Assembly (NCBI GenBank): GCA_016218765.1 | Contig: JACRCZ010000019.1 | Location: 24,370 to 88,369 of the forward strand | Direction: 5' to 3' | Length of the DNA stretch: 64,000 nucleotides | DNA from: Deltaproteobacteria bacterium | Lineage (GTDB): Bacteria; Myxococcota_A; Polyangia; DRWM01; JAAZOP01 | Shown: piece by piece, positions 25,201-32,175 of the stretch | Layout of the letters: every line of letters begins with the position of its first letter | Position numbering within the stretch: position 1 is the first letter of the stretch | Translations under genes and position numbers: made by a program | Notes under the pieces: generated by a model | The model's database searches: none | Seen by the model: the letters and a program-made list of their open reading frames with translations, nothing else | Told to the model about the DNA's origin: nothing

Positions 25201-26525
25201 TCCCGTCGTTCACGGACGACGCGGGGGCGGATCCCTACGAGCAGATCCGCTTCCTGGAGGGGCAGTACGAGAACCGGTACCTCCTCGACGGCTTCCGCCG
25301 CAACCGCGTCATGTTCAATTCGTGGGACACGATCCAGCGCATCCAGGCGCGGTACCTCGACGCGATCCAGCTCATCGCCAAGACCTGGGCCTTCGCCGCG
25401 ATCCTCGACGGCGACCCGGCGGCGCCGGCCGCCGAGCTGCTGGCGGACGGCTACTACGGGCCGCTGGCCATGGGCTCGACCGTGGCGCTGGACCTCTTCG
25501 CGCGTATCCTGACGCGGCCCGATCCCGGCTACTACTGCCCGGCGGACATCTGCGGCTCGGCCCAGCCCGTCGGCGTCGACGACACGGTCTACGTCGCCGA
25601 CTGGGCGCCTCTTCCGGACATCTACCTCTACGACTATCGCGTCGCGTTGGGGGACGGCCGCTACGTGAACAACGACTACGACTACTCGCAGGGCTACTTC
25701 TGGAGCGACTACCAGACGCAGGTCGGGGCGTACTACGAGAAGATCTGGGCGACGTACTACCTGGCCGAGGCGTTCGACTACTTCATCTCGAACTCGCGGG
25801 AGGATTTCACGGACGGGCGGTACAAGAACGTCAACTTCGCCACCATCTACCCGGAGCAGGTGCGACGGCTGTATGCCAACCTCCTGACCGGGGACCTGGA
25901 CGCGTACGCCCCGTGGGTCGTGGTGCCGTCGGACCCGCCGGACACGCCGCTGGGGACGCTGCGGTATCCGGCGTGGCACGACGCGGCGGACGTGGGGACG
26001 CGGCCGGCGGCGGCGCTGCTGGCGGATCCGAACCACGGGTGGAACGAGCGGCTGTACGCGATGGTCTGGGGGGCGATGTACTTTCCGACGAACTGGTCGC
26101 AGTCGTGGATCGAGGACGCGCGGATCACAACGCTGGCGGCGGACCAGGTGGGGTGGGCGGACGCGGAGACGTACACGTTCCGCGATCCGGCGAGCGGGAA
26201 GACGTACCGGGCGCACAAGATCGGGACGGAGGACGTGCTCGGCACGACGCACCAGAAGGGGGTCGGAGCACGGATGCTGGAGTGGGCGACGCGGCTCCTG
26301 ATGCTGGCGTACCGGGTGGAGCGCGGGCCGCTGGGCAACCCCGAGTTCAACCCCGACGGCACGCCCGTGCTGGAGGTCGGCCCCGACGGCCGCGCGGTGC
26401 CGGACGACGCGCATCCCGGCGCCGTCGCGGCGCTGCAGCGCTACGTCGACGACATCGACATCTTCCGCCAGCTCACCGCGACCTTCGAGCGCTCGATGGG
26501 CGACGGGGATCTGCCGGAGCCGTAG
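22212..26525 (+). CDS. large zinc metalloprotease lipoprotein (metzincin-like)
   Basis: A 1437-residue lipoprotein (lipobox LAAC, Cys15). The zinc site is HELGHSMGLRH at residues 756-766, the metzincin HExxHxxGxxH pattern, and SSVMDY supplies a Met-turn methionine near 832, as in matrixin/astacin-type proteases. About 750 residues precede the active site, rich in acidic, aromatic segments that resemble the N-terminal regions of large bacterial DUF5117/DUF4953-like metalloproteases, although I cannot confirm that match. The C-terminal ~570 residues are Tyr/Asp-rich and probably helical plus beta. Strong ribosome binding site GGAGG ten bases before the ATG at 22212; longer open-frame extensions overlap argR and its promoter. 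It probably degrades proteins at the cell surface or in the periplasm. Confidence 0.8.
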   Translation: MNRRARTILVGLAACAGWLGGGCAGEREAVDRVQPWALDKEFFVGPDPADPGDDPEFYMRTTVVDAAAGAGSDGLFTNSDAQPTVRIRWEITEDLLLARLTYELIEDSDYKGARRVPDGQIVAAFGIEKHFDIVHEYNPTTGERINVVAENETDRPWYERGYFRVDWSRNLITDAYDLDALSQLGIWYGVEWDPVAYDVTDPRNPDAPVFAGDQGYFDVTLKALAAPQLIHDPEWGDYPACWEYGRWPMENCNPSEVTLRMSFLRVVDHDYEPVEWDGTKMDMFGWFTWDRFGYDRRYGVVDDRWRRFATMWNLYERSHVEPAIACNTEATTPAGADPHRDEDADGTEDECAATGGGSRCDAVVGECTVPLRERRVRTIPWYVNPGYPDELFDAGRRALDGWSDAVRVAMVAGRLAECRRTGGSDCEAQAGWPTPWSDDFVPPVGSATLAEVPRVFVLCHNPVVAGDDAACGEAGLAPRIGDLRYNLLSLIDSPQQMSPWGIMMDAEDPLTGEKLAGSANQWLAVVDRAASQLADILDLLNGVIPPDEFLAGENVSDWVAANAPGGPRTRGSAMSAGEIASRRGAVDPAALAAYFDGPARPERDRRVPPAARRRARLDELLASGRLGPGNATLSDRFRALRGSPMEAALVSPELAQAAGYDPSGPISEAAIERASPFGRMSPAYRRARERDGRLARARRHSCRFEEAEPDNLLGMAQVAERLFPAPDPGDAEAVGAHRRQVWQWAREQYVMGVFAHELGHSMGLRHNFAASFDSLNYAPQYWQLRTRDGEVTDDCPDGTTDGSGCVGPRWRDPLDDDEIEQNIGRYATSSVMDYPGDANHDQLLQGSFDKAAVRFGYGGTVDVWADPGVSVTGSGTGREEAYRLTAFTTSAGLFGVYWFPPVRVEDPYEFIHYSRYQEHFRLIRDCRPSDDEGAVLGTVCDRAPMDVVDYRDMRDFASDPDYGVFSWAVNARAVDAQGRVRRGYLFSSDEYADTGNVPSFTDDAGADPYEQIRFLEGQYENRYLLDGFRRNRVMFNSWDTIQRIQARYLDAIQLIAKTWAFAAILDGDPAAPAAELLADGYYGPLAMGSTVALDLFARILTRPDPGYYCPADICGSAQPVGVDDTVYVADWAPLPDIYLYDYRVALGDGRYVNNDYDYSQGYFWSDYQTQVGAYYEKIWATYYLAEAFDYFISNSREDFTDGRYKNVNFATIYPEQVRRLYANLLTGDLDAYAPWVVVPSDPPDTPLGTLRYPAWHDAADVGTRPAAALLADPNHGWNERLYAMVWGAMYFPTNWSQSWIEDARITTLAADQVGWADAETYTFRDPASGKTYRAHKIGTEDVLGTTHQKGVGARMLEWATRLLMLAYRVERGPLGNPEFNPDGTPVLEVGPDGRAVPDDAHPGAVAALQRYVDDIDIFRQLTATFERSMGDGDLPEP

Positions 26526-26550
26526 GGGTCGGAGAGGGACGCTCCGGCCG

Positions 26551-27342
26551 TCAATCGCCGTCCATGGGTCCGGACGGCGCGGCCTGCTCGAAGACCAGGG
26601 CGACCGGATCGGGCGACGGGTGTGCGAACTCGGCCGTCGCGCGGATCGTCGGGCCGGACGGCTTCGCCGTGACGATCACCTCGGCTGCGGCCGGCACTTC
26701 CACGGCCGGGCTCGACGCGACGGCCCCGCGGAATTCGACCCGGTAGCGACCGGGCTCCGCCGGCTGCTCGACGTAGTAGTCGTGATACCCCGAACACTCG
26801 GCGCTCGACGGGCGGACGATGCCGTCCCAGCGATACGTCGAGGCGGCGCCACGAGGCAGGACCAGCGTCCGGAGCGGCGGAGAGCCGCACTCGAAGTCCG
26901 CTCCGGGCGCGAGGCAGGGTTCGCCGCGGCGGTGCGGCACGCGACAGTCCGTCTCCAGGCGAACCTCGACCTGACGGCCCTCGGCCAGGCGCCACAGCTT
27001 GAACGGAGCGCGCGACATGTCGAGGAACAGGGGTCCGCCGGAACGGTTGTCCAGGCGGAACTCCGTGGGCCGACCGGCACCGACGATCGCCGGAAGGCCG
27101 GGGGACGGAGTACCGGGGCCAGCGGCGTCCGGGCCCGCGCCCGCGACGGCGTCCGCGCCGCTCGCCACGGCTTCCGGAACGACCGCGGTCGGGTCGCAAC
27201 CGCCGTGGCCGCTGGAGCGCGAACAGGATGCGGTCGCGAGCAGCGGCGCAGCGAGAAGCACGATGCCTGGCCATCCCGCAACCACGGCGGGGATCGTAGC
27301 ACCCGGCCCGCCCCGCGGACAACGGTCGTCGTCCCGGAGCAC
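26551..27342 (-). CDS. putative lipoprotein of unknown function
   Basis: A protein of up to 263 residues. A hydrophobic stretch IVLLAAPLLATASC looks like a lipoprotein signal, then a Ala/Gly/Pro/Asp linker, then a ~160-residue beta-rich domain starting PTEFRLDNRSGGPLFLDM, which resembles a small immunoglobulin-like or protease-inhibitor fold with four or more Cys. No family is recognised. Starts here are uncertain: GTG at 27342 gives a long N-terminus, GTG at 27285 begins just before the hydrophobic core. It is convergent with the metalloprotease gene and divergent from the cyclophilin gene. Confidence 0.55.
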   Translation of the reverse strand: MLRDDDRCPRGGPGATIPAVVAGWPGIVLLAAPLLATASCSRSSGHGGCDPTAVVPEAVASGADAVAGAGPDAAGPGTPSPGLPAIVGAGRPTEFRLDNRSGGPLFLDMSRAPFKLWRLAEGRQVEVRLETDCRVPHRRGEPCLAPGADFECGSPPLRTLVLPRGAASTYRWDGIVRPSSAECSGYHDYYVEQPAEPGRYRVEFRGAVASSPAVEVPAAAEVIVTAKPSGPTIRATAEFAHPSPDPVALVFEQAAPSGPMDGD

Positions 27343-27386
27343 GCCTCTCCGGACCGCGAGCTTCAGCGAGCGGAAGACTCGTCGTC

Positions 27387-27496
27387 CTGGCTACTCGACT
27401 CGCATCGGCAGTACGCTCGCCGCCCGAGGAGGCGACGATGAACCGACGAGCGCGGATGATCCTGGTCGGCCTGGCGGCGTGTGCGGGATGGCTCGG
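27387..27496 (+). repeat. promoter/RBS/signal-peptide cassette, copy 2
   Basis: Near-identical partner of 22161-22270. The similarity begins some 50 bases before the start codon and stops shortly after the lipobox, right where the two mature proteins diverge. Confidence 0.85.
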
Positions 27497-28292
27497 GTGC
27501 GCCGACGACGACGTCGGCCCGGTCGATAGCGGGGGCGACGCCGACGTCCCGGCGGACACGGCGGGGGAGGCGGACACGCCGCCCGAGATCGCCGACGACG
27601 GGGGCGCTCCGGACGAGTCCACGGACGACGGGACGGACGCTCCTGTTGACACGGCGGACGATGGCAGCGGCTGCCCGTCGGACCCGCCGGTCGCGGACGA
27701 GACGTTGGGGGCCGGTCCGGACCCGGAGGGCGGGGTGTTCACGATGGACGAGGCGCTCGACGGGCTGCCCGCGGGGGACGGTCCGTTGCGGGCGATCATC
27801 CGCACGGAGCACGGTGACCTGACCTGCACGCTGGAGCCGGAGCTGGTCCCCAACGCGGTCGCGAACTTCGTCGGGTTGGCGCGCGGGCGGCGCCCGTGGC
27901 TCGACCCCGCCGCGGACGTCTGGGTCAAGCGGCGTTTCTACGACGGGCTGCTCTTCCACCGCATCATCGACGATTTCATGATCCAGGGGGGCGATCCGCT
28001 GGGGACCGGCTATGGTGGGCCGGGGTACCGGTTCGACGACGAAATCACGACGCTGCGGCACGCCGCAGGGACGCTGGCCTACGCCAACTCGGGTCCGGAC
28101 ACGAACGGCAGCCAGTTCTACATCACCGAGGTAGCGACGGGATGGCTCGACGACGGCTACACGATCTTCGGCTCGTGCGGGCCGCTCCCGGTGATCCAGG
28201 AATTGGCGGCGGTCCCGACGAATGCCTCCGACCGCCCGCTGACCGACGTACACATGCTTTCCGTCGAGATCACCCGCTGTCCGCTGCCGTAG
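27438..28292 (+). CDS. cyclophilin-type peptidyl-prolyl isomerase lipoprotein
   Basis: A 284-residue lipoprotein (lipobox LAAC, Cys15). Residues 22-95 are an Asp/Ala/Thr-rich linker. The cyclophilin domain spans about 110-284: NAVANFVGLARG, FYDGLLFHRIIDDFMIQGGDP (catalytic Arg in FHR, substrate Gln in MIQGGDP), NSGPDTNGSQFYIT and FGSCGPLPVIQELAAVP. These are the core motifs of bacterial PpiA/PpiB enzymes, which catalyse proline cis-trans isomerisation during protein folding. A membrane-anchored extracytoplasmic role is implied by the leader. The ribosome binding site and leader are shared with the metalloprotease gene 5 kb upstream. Confidence 0.9.
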   Translation: MNRRARMILVGLAACAGWLGCADDDVGPVDSGGDADVPADTAGEADTPPEIADDGGAPDESTDDGTDAPVDTADDGSGCPSDPPVADETLGAGPDPEGGVFTMDEALDGLPAGDGPLRAIIRTEHGDLTCTLEPELVPNAVANFVGLARGRRPWLDPAADVWVKRRFYDGLLFHRIIDDFMIQGGDPLGTGYGGPGYRFDDEITTLRHAAGTLAYANSGPDTNGSQFYITEVATGWLDDGYTIFGSCGPLPVIQELAAVPTNASDRPLTDVHMLSVEITRCPLP

Positions 28293-28314
28293 CGGGGAGC
28301 CGGCCGGAGCGCTC

Positions 28315-28992
28315 ATGAGCCCACGCCGCCTGCTCGCCGCTTCCGTCGCCCTCGCCCTGGGCGCGACGGGGTGCATCGCGATGGCGCAGGGTGTCGGGCC
28401 GGTTCCGCGGCCCGGCGGGGGCGAAGGAATCCACGCGGCGCTGGCCGCCGGCGGGGGACCCGGACGGGGCACGGTCCAGACGGCGCTCGGCGCCGTCCTG
28501 CCGGCCGCCGACTGGTTCGCGGCCGACGTGACGCTCCTGGTCAACGGCGTCTACCAGTCGGACAACGACGGCCTGCGCGCCAAGCAGGAACTGACGGTGA
28601 ACTGGGGCCTGTGGCCTCTCCTGTCGGGCATCTTCTACATGGGGCCCGTCGATCTGCGCCTCAGCCTCTTCGGCATCGGCGGCGGCGGGCCCGAGGGTCC
28701 GGGCGGCTATATGGGCCACGCGAGCGGCACCTTGGGGCTGCGCATCGACGAGGTCCGTGCGTTGTGGGCGGGGTTCTCGGCCCAGGCCGTCTTCGGCTGT
28801 TGCAACGGCGAGTACGACGCGGTCTCGTACCAGGTCCCCGTCGGCCTCGTCTTCGAACGCGTGGCGCTCGGCGGAGGGTGGGACTTGGCCTTCGCCCTCG
28901 AGGCGCTCTGGTCGCGCGAGACGATCGACGGTCGGGCGGCGGACGCGATCTCGCTCCTGCTGCACGTGCTCACGGAGTGGGTCGAGACCTGA
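28315..28992 (+). CDS. putative outer-membrane or lipoprotein of unknown function
   Basis: A 225-residue exported protein. LALGATGC gives a lipoprotein-like signal (Cys20). The mature part alternates polar and hydrophobic residues with many Gly and aromatic residues and ends in a strand, as in small beta-barrels, but no family is recognised. It lies 22 bases after the cyclophilin gene in the same direction and may be co-transcribed with it. Confidence 0.6.
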   Translation: MSPRRLLAASVALALGATGCIAMAQGVGPVPRPGGGEGIHAALAAGGGPGRGTVQTALGAVLPAADWFAADVTLLVNGVYQSDNDGLRAKQELTVNWGLWPLLSGIFYMGPVDLRLSLFGIGGGGPEGPGGYMGHASGTLGLRIDEVRALWAGFSAQAVFGCCNGEYDAVSYQVPVGLVFERVALGGGWDLAFALEALWSRETIDGRAADAISLLLHVLTEWVET

Positions 28993-29013
28993 CGGCGTTG
29001 GCGCGCGGGGCGG

Positions 29014-31443
29014 TCAGAACTTGCGGCCGCCTGAGCGGCCGCCGCCGCCGAACGACCTGCCGCCCGAACGGCCGCCGCCGCCGAACGAGCCTCCGCCGGA
29101 TCGGTGGCTGCCGCCGAAGAAGCCGCCGCCGCGGTGGCTGGAGTAGCCGATGCGCCCCGCGCGGCGGCCCCACGAGGACTCGACGTGGGTCGACCAGCCG
29201 CCGTAGCGCAGCCGCTGCTCCTGCGCCGCCGCCTCCGCCGCCGCCCGGATGCGCTCCTGCTCGGCGTCCCATGCCCGCCGGCGTTCCGCGACGCCCGTGT
29301 TCCACGACCCGAGCACCTCGCGCAGGCGCTCCAGGCGCTCGAGCCATCCCACCGGCCTGCCCTGCGCGAGCGTCGCTTCCTGACGCAGCGCTTCGAACAG
29401 GGCGTCGCCGCGCTGGAGGGGATGAACGGCAGCGTAGCCGGTCCCGACGAGCTGCTGCTCGCACGCGGCGCGCCGGGCCGCCATCGTCTCCAGCAGGCGC
29501 GTGGCGTCGTCCTTCGCCGCGACCAGCGAGCCCAGGACGCGGACCAGATCGTCCAGGTTGCCCAGCGCCTCGCCGTGCTCGCGCACCGCGGCCCCCGCCT
29601 GCGCCTCGGCGCCGACGTGGTCCTTCGCGGCCAGCCGCTTTCGCGCGTCGGCGAGCGCGGCCTCGGCCTGCTCGACGTCCAGCGTCGCCTCCCCGACCTC
29701 GCGCCACGCCGGCGCCAGCGACAGCGCGTCGTGCTCGGCGGCGAGCTTCGCGATGGCGGACTGCGCCTCCTGGAGCTGCCGTCGCAGGCCGCCGACCTTC
29801 GGCTCCGCCTCGCGCACCGCGTCCGCCGCGCGCTCGACGCTGCGGCGGAGCGCCTGCTTGCGCGCCGCGACGTCGCGCCACGCCGCGACCGCCTTAGCCG
29901 CCGCGGCCACCGCGGCGTCCAGGTCGTCCGCCTCCTGGAGCACCTGCGACAGCTCGCCCGTCGCGCGTTCGGCCGCCGCGACCGCCACCGCCGGGTCGCG
30001 TTCCGGGTCGGAGATCACCGTGTCCAGATCGTCGACGGCAAGGGCGAGCGCCTCCTCGCGCGCCTGCGCCAGCGGCGAGCTGGTATCGACGAGCGACTGC
30101 ACGTCGGCTTCCAGCTCGGCCTCCGCCGAGAGCAGGCGGTGCAGGTCCTGCAGGTAGGCGACGGGGTCGGCGGTGCGCAGGGCGTCGAGGCGCGACCATT
30201 CGGCCTCCGGCGCGGTTGCCAGCGGATGGCCGTCGAGCCAACTGCGCGAGAGGCCCGCGCCGTCCAGCGTCCGGCGCATGGTTTCCAGGTCGTCCGCGGG
30301 GAAATCCTGGCGCGCGGTGCGGAACGAGGATTCCACGGCGTTGCGGAGGCGCTGCCAGCCGTCCCGCGCCAGCGAGTACTTCGTCTCCAGCTCCGACATG
30401 AACGCCGCGGGCTCGATCCGCACGGTGCGCTCGGCGGGCTCGAACAGCTTGTGCTGCGTCTCGCCCGTGCGCAGCTCGAACGGCTCGTCCAGCGCCTCCG
30501 TCGCCGACTCGGGGGCCCGCGCGTCGAGCCATCCCGCCGCGCGGACCTTCGCGACGCACGACTGCAGGTGCCGCTCTAGTCCCTCGAGGCCGAGCGCGAT
30601 GGAATCGAGGAGCCGGGTGACCTCGTCGTACAGCTCCAGGGTCCGGGGTCCCTTGACGCGGAGCTGGACGATCGAGTCGCGGATCTCCTGATCGATGCGG
30701 AACTCGGCCCACTCGCGCTCGGCATTCTCGAGCTTCGCCGCCCGCTCCGCGCGCGCCGCCTCGAACACGTCGAGCGCCAGCCGGACCTTCCGCCGGCGTG
30801 CCCGGAGCACGAGAGCGACGATGAGCAGCACGATCGCCGTCGGGACGAGCACGAGCAGCCAGGTGCGGACGGCCCGGTCGTGCGCAGCGCTCGCGGCGTG
30901 TTCCTCGCGCTGCCGGCGCACCGTCTCCGGCGCCTCGCTCGCGCCGCGCACGAGCCGTGCGAGGGCCTCGTCGAGGTTCCCTGTCTGCGCCACGGGGAGG
31001 AAGTGTTCGTCGATCAGGCGCCCCAGCGCCTCCCCATGCAATCCCAGCTCGCTGTCCCACCGCGAGCCCATGCGCACGCGGACCTCGCGATCGTCCAGGG
31101 CGAGGACGATCACGATGTCTTCCGCGGCGTTGAAGGCGGGGTCGAGCGTCCAGCGGTCCCAGACGTCCTCGATGGCGTCCTCGGTCTCGGAGCTGCGGCC
31201 GCGCCCGATCCGCCCGTCCTTCACCTTCTCGAACACGACGACGAAGACCGGGCGTTTCGCCTCCGACAGCGCCTTCCGGACCGCCGTGGTGCGGAACTCC
31301 AGGTCGGGCGGCACGAGGTCGAGGCGGCGGGCGCGGTCGAAAGCGGGGACTTCGACGGCGCCGGCGGGCGCGGTCGACGCCAGCACCGGCAACACGGCGC
31401 AAGCGAGCAGGAGCGGCGCGAGCGGCCTTGGCTGGGGGTGCAT
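29014..31443 (-). CDS. TPM-domain membrane protein with long coiled coil and Gly/Ser/Arg-rich tail
   Basis: An 809-residue protein. A signal peptide (ACAVLPVLASTAPAGA) is followed by a TPM domain (~35-165), the fold found in YgcG-like proteins and TLP18.3/Psb32, seen in VFVVVFEKV and VIVLALDDREVRVRMG. One transmembrane helix lies at about 193-213. The next ~550 residues are a mainly helical, Ala/Glu/Arg/Leu-rich region that probably forms coiled coils on the cytosolic side. The tail after ~770 is made of GGGFFGGS and SFGGGGRSGG units, as in YgcG proteins. TPM proteins are often linked to membrane quality control or the envelope, but this fusion has no known role. Start ATG at 31443. Confidence 0.8.
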   Translation of the reverse strand: MHPQPRPLAPLLLACAVLPVLASTAPAGAVEVPAFDRARRLDLVPPDLEFRTTAVRKALSEAKRPVFVVVFEKVKDGRIGRGRSSETEDAIEDVWDRWTLDPAFNAAEDIVIVLALDDREVRVRMGSRWDSELGLHGEALGRLIDEHFLPVAQTGNLDEALARLVRGASEAPETVRRQREEHAASAAHDRAVRTWLLVLVPTAIVLLIVALVLRARRRKVRLALDVFEAARAERAAKLENAEREWAEFRIDQEIRDSIVQLRVKGPRTLELYDEVTRLLDSIALGLEGLERHLQSCVAKVRAAGWLDARAPESATEALDEPFELRTGETQHKLFEPAERTVRIEPAAFMSELETKYSLARDGWQRLRNAVESSFRTARQDFPADDLETMRRTLDGAGLSRSWLDGHPLATAPEAEWSRLDALRTADPVAYLQDLHRLLSAEAELEADVQSLVDTSSPLAQAREEALALAVDDLDTVISDPERDPAVAVAAAERATGELSQVLQEADDLDAAVAAAAKAVAAWRDVAARKQALRRSVERAADAVREAEPKVGGLRRQLQEAQSAIAKLAAEHDALSLAPAWREVGEATLDVEQAEAALADARKRLAAKDHVGAEAQAGAAVREHGEALGNLDDLVRVLGSLVAAKDDATRLLETMAARRAACEQQLVGTGYAAVHPLQRGDALFEALRQEATLAQGRPVGWLERLERLREVLGSWNTGVAERRRAWDAEQERIRAAAEAAAQEQRLRYGGWSTHVESSWGRRAGRIGYSSHRGGGFFGGSHRSGGGSFGGGGRSGGRSFGGGGRSGGRKF

Positions 31444-31509
31444 GGTCCCTCCGTTCGAGCGACCTCACCACGGCGGGCCCAAGGACGCAAGCCCGCGGTC
31501 GACGGCCGC

Positions 31510-32175
31510 TCACCTGCCGGCGCTGGGGAGGAAGCCTTCCTGGTGGCTGTGGCAGGTGGGGCACCAGTCGGCGTGGTGCGGGGCGCCGTCGCCGCGGTTC
31601 GTGTAGTACGTGGTGGCGTCGTGGCAGGCCTCGCACAGGCCGGTGCCGGCTTCCTCGCCGGTTACGCCGGCGCGCGCCAGACCGTCGGCGCTCGCTCCTT
31701 CCGGCGCGGTGACGTGCACGGGCGCGCTGCGACCGTCGGTGGTCGTGATCGTCTCGCGCAGCAGGAACGCGTTGGCGCTGCCGTGTGGGTCGTGGCAGGC
31801 GGTGCAGGTCGTCGCGAAGAGGTGCGAGCGCTCGCTGTGGCACGTGGCGCACTCCGGCATCGTCCGGTGCTGCGGTCCGGGCTCCTCCCCCGCTTCGGCG
31901 TGGCAGATCGGGCAGTCGAGCACCAGCTCGTGCGACGAGGGGTTCGCCCACCGCGCCGCCACCTCCACGTGGCACTCCACGCACTCCTCCCCCTCCCCCT
32001 CTTCGTCGTCCTCCTCTTCGCACCCCACCCCACCCACCAGTACCAGTGCAAGGCACCAGGCCGTGGCGCGAACCAGCCCCGGACGGGAGCACGAAGATCC
32101 CGGAACGCGCCCCGCCCGGCCGTCCCGTCCGGAACCGATAACCGAAAACCGAGAACCAGGAACCTCCCCCTTCAC
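31510..32175 (-). CDS. six-haem c-type cytochrome lipoprotein, electron-transfer partner of the GMC dehydrogenase
   Basis: A 221-residue protein with six CxxCH haem sites (CVECH, CPICH, CATCH, CTACH, CEACH, CPTCH) and extra His for axial ligands. A hydrophobic segment ending in GGVGC suggests a lipid anchor, followed by a Glu/Asp-rich linker. Start: the only in-frame start codon before the signal is GTG at 32175, overlapping the dehydrogenase stop as GTGA. That start gives a 36-residue N-terminus partly encoded by the AACCGA repeat, so the true start could be a rare codon nearer the signal. Adjacent genes supply the flavin subunit and small subunit, so this is likely the third component, carrying electrons outward. 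Confidence 0.8.
   Translation of the reverse strand: MKGEVPGSRFSVIGSGRDGRAGRVPGSSCSRPGLVRATAWCLALVLVGGVGCEEEDDEEGEGEECVECHVEVAARWANPSSHELVLDCPICHAEAGEEPGPQHRTMPECATCHSERSHLFATTCTACHDPHGSANAFLLRETITTTDGRSAPVHVTAPEGASADGLARAGVTGEEAGTGLCEACHDATTYYTNRGDGAPHHADWCPTCHSHQEGFLPSAGR
32129..32164 (+). repeat. AACCGA-type 7-8 bp tandem repeat
   Basis: Degenerate units of the form GGAACCGA, TAACCGA, AAACCGA, GAACCAGG. The array coincides with the proposed N-terminal extension of the cytochrome gene. Related units occur at 42830-42861. Confidence 0.7.
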
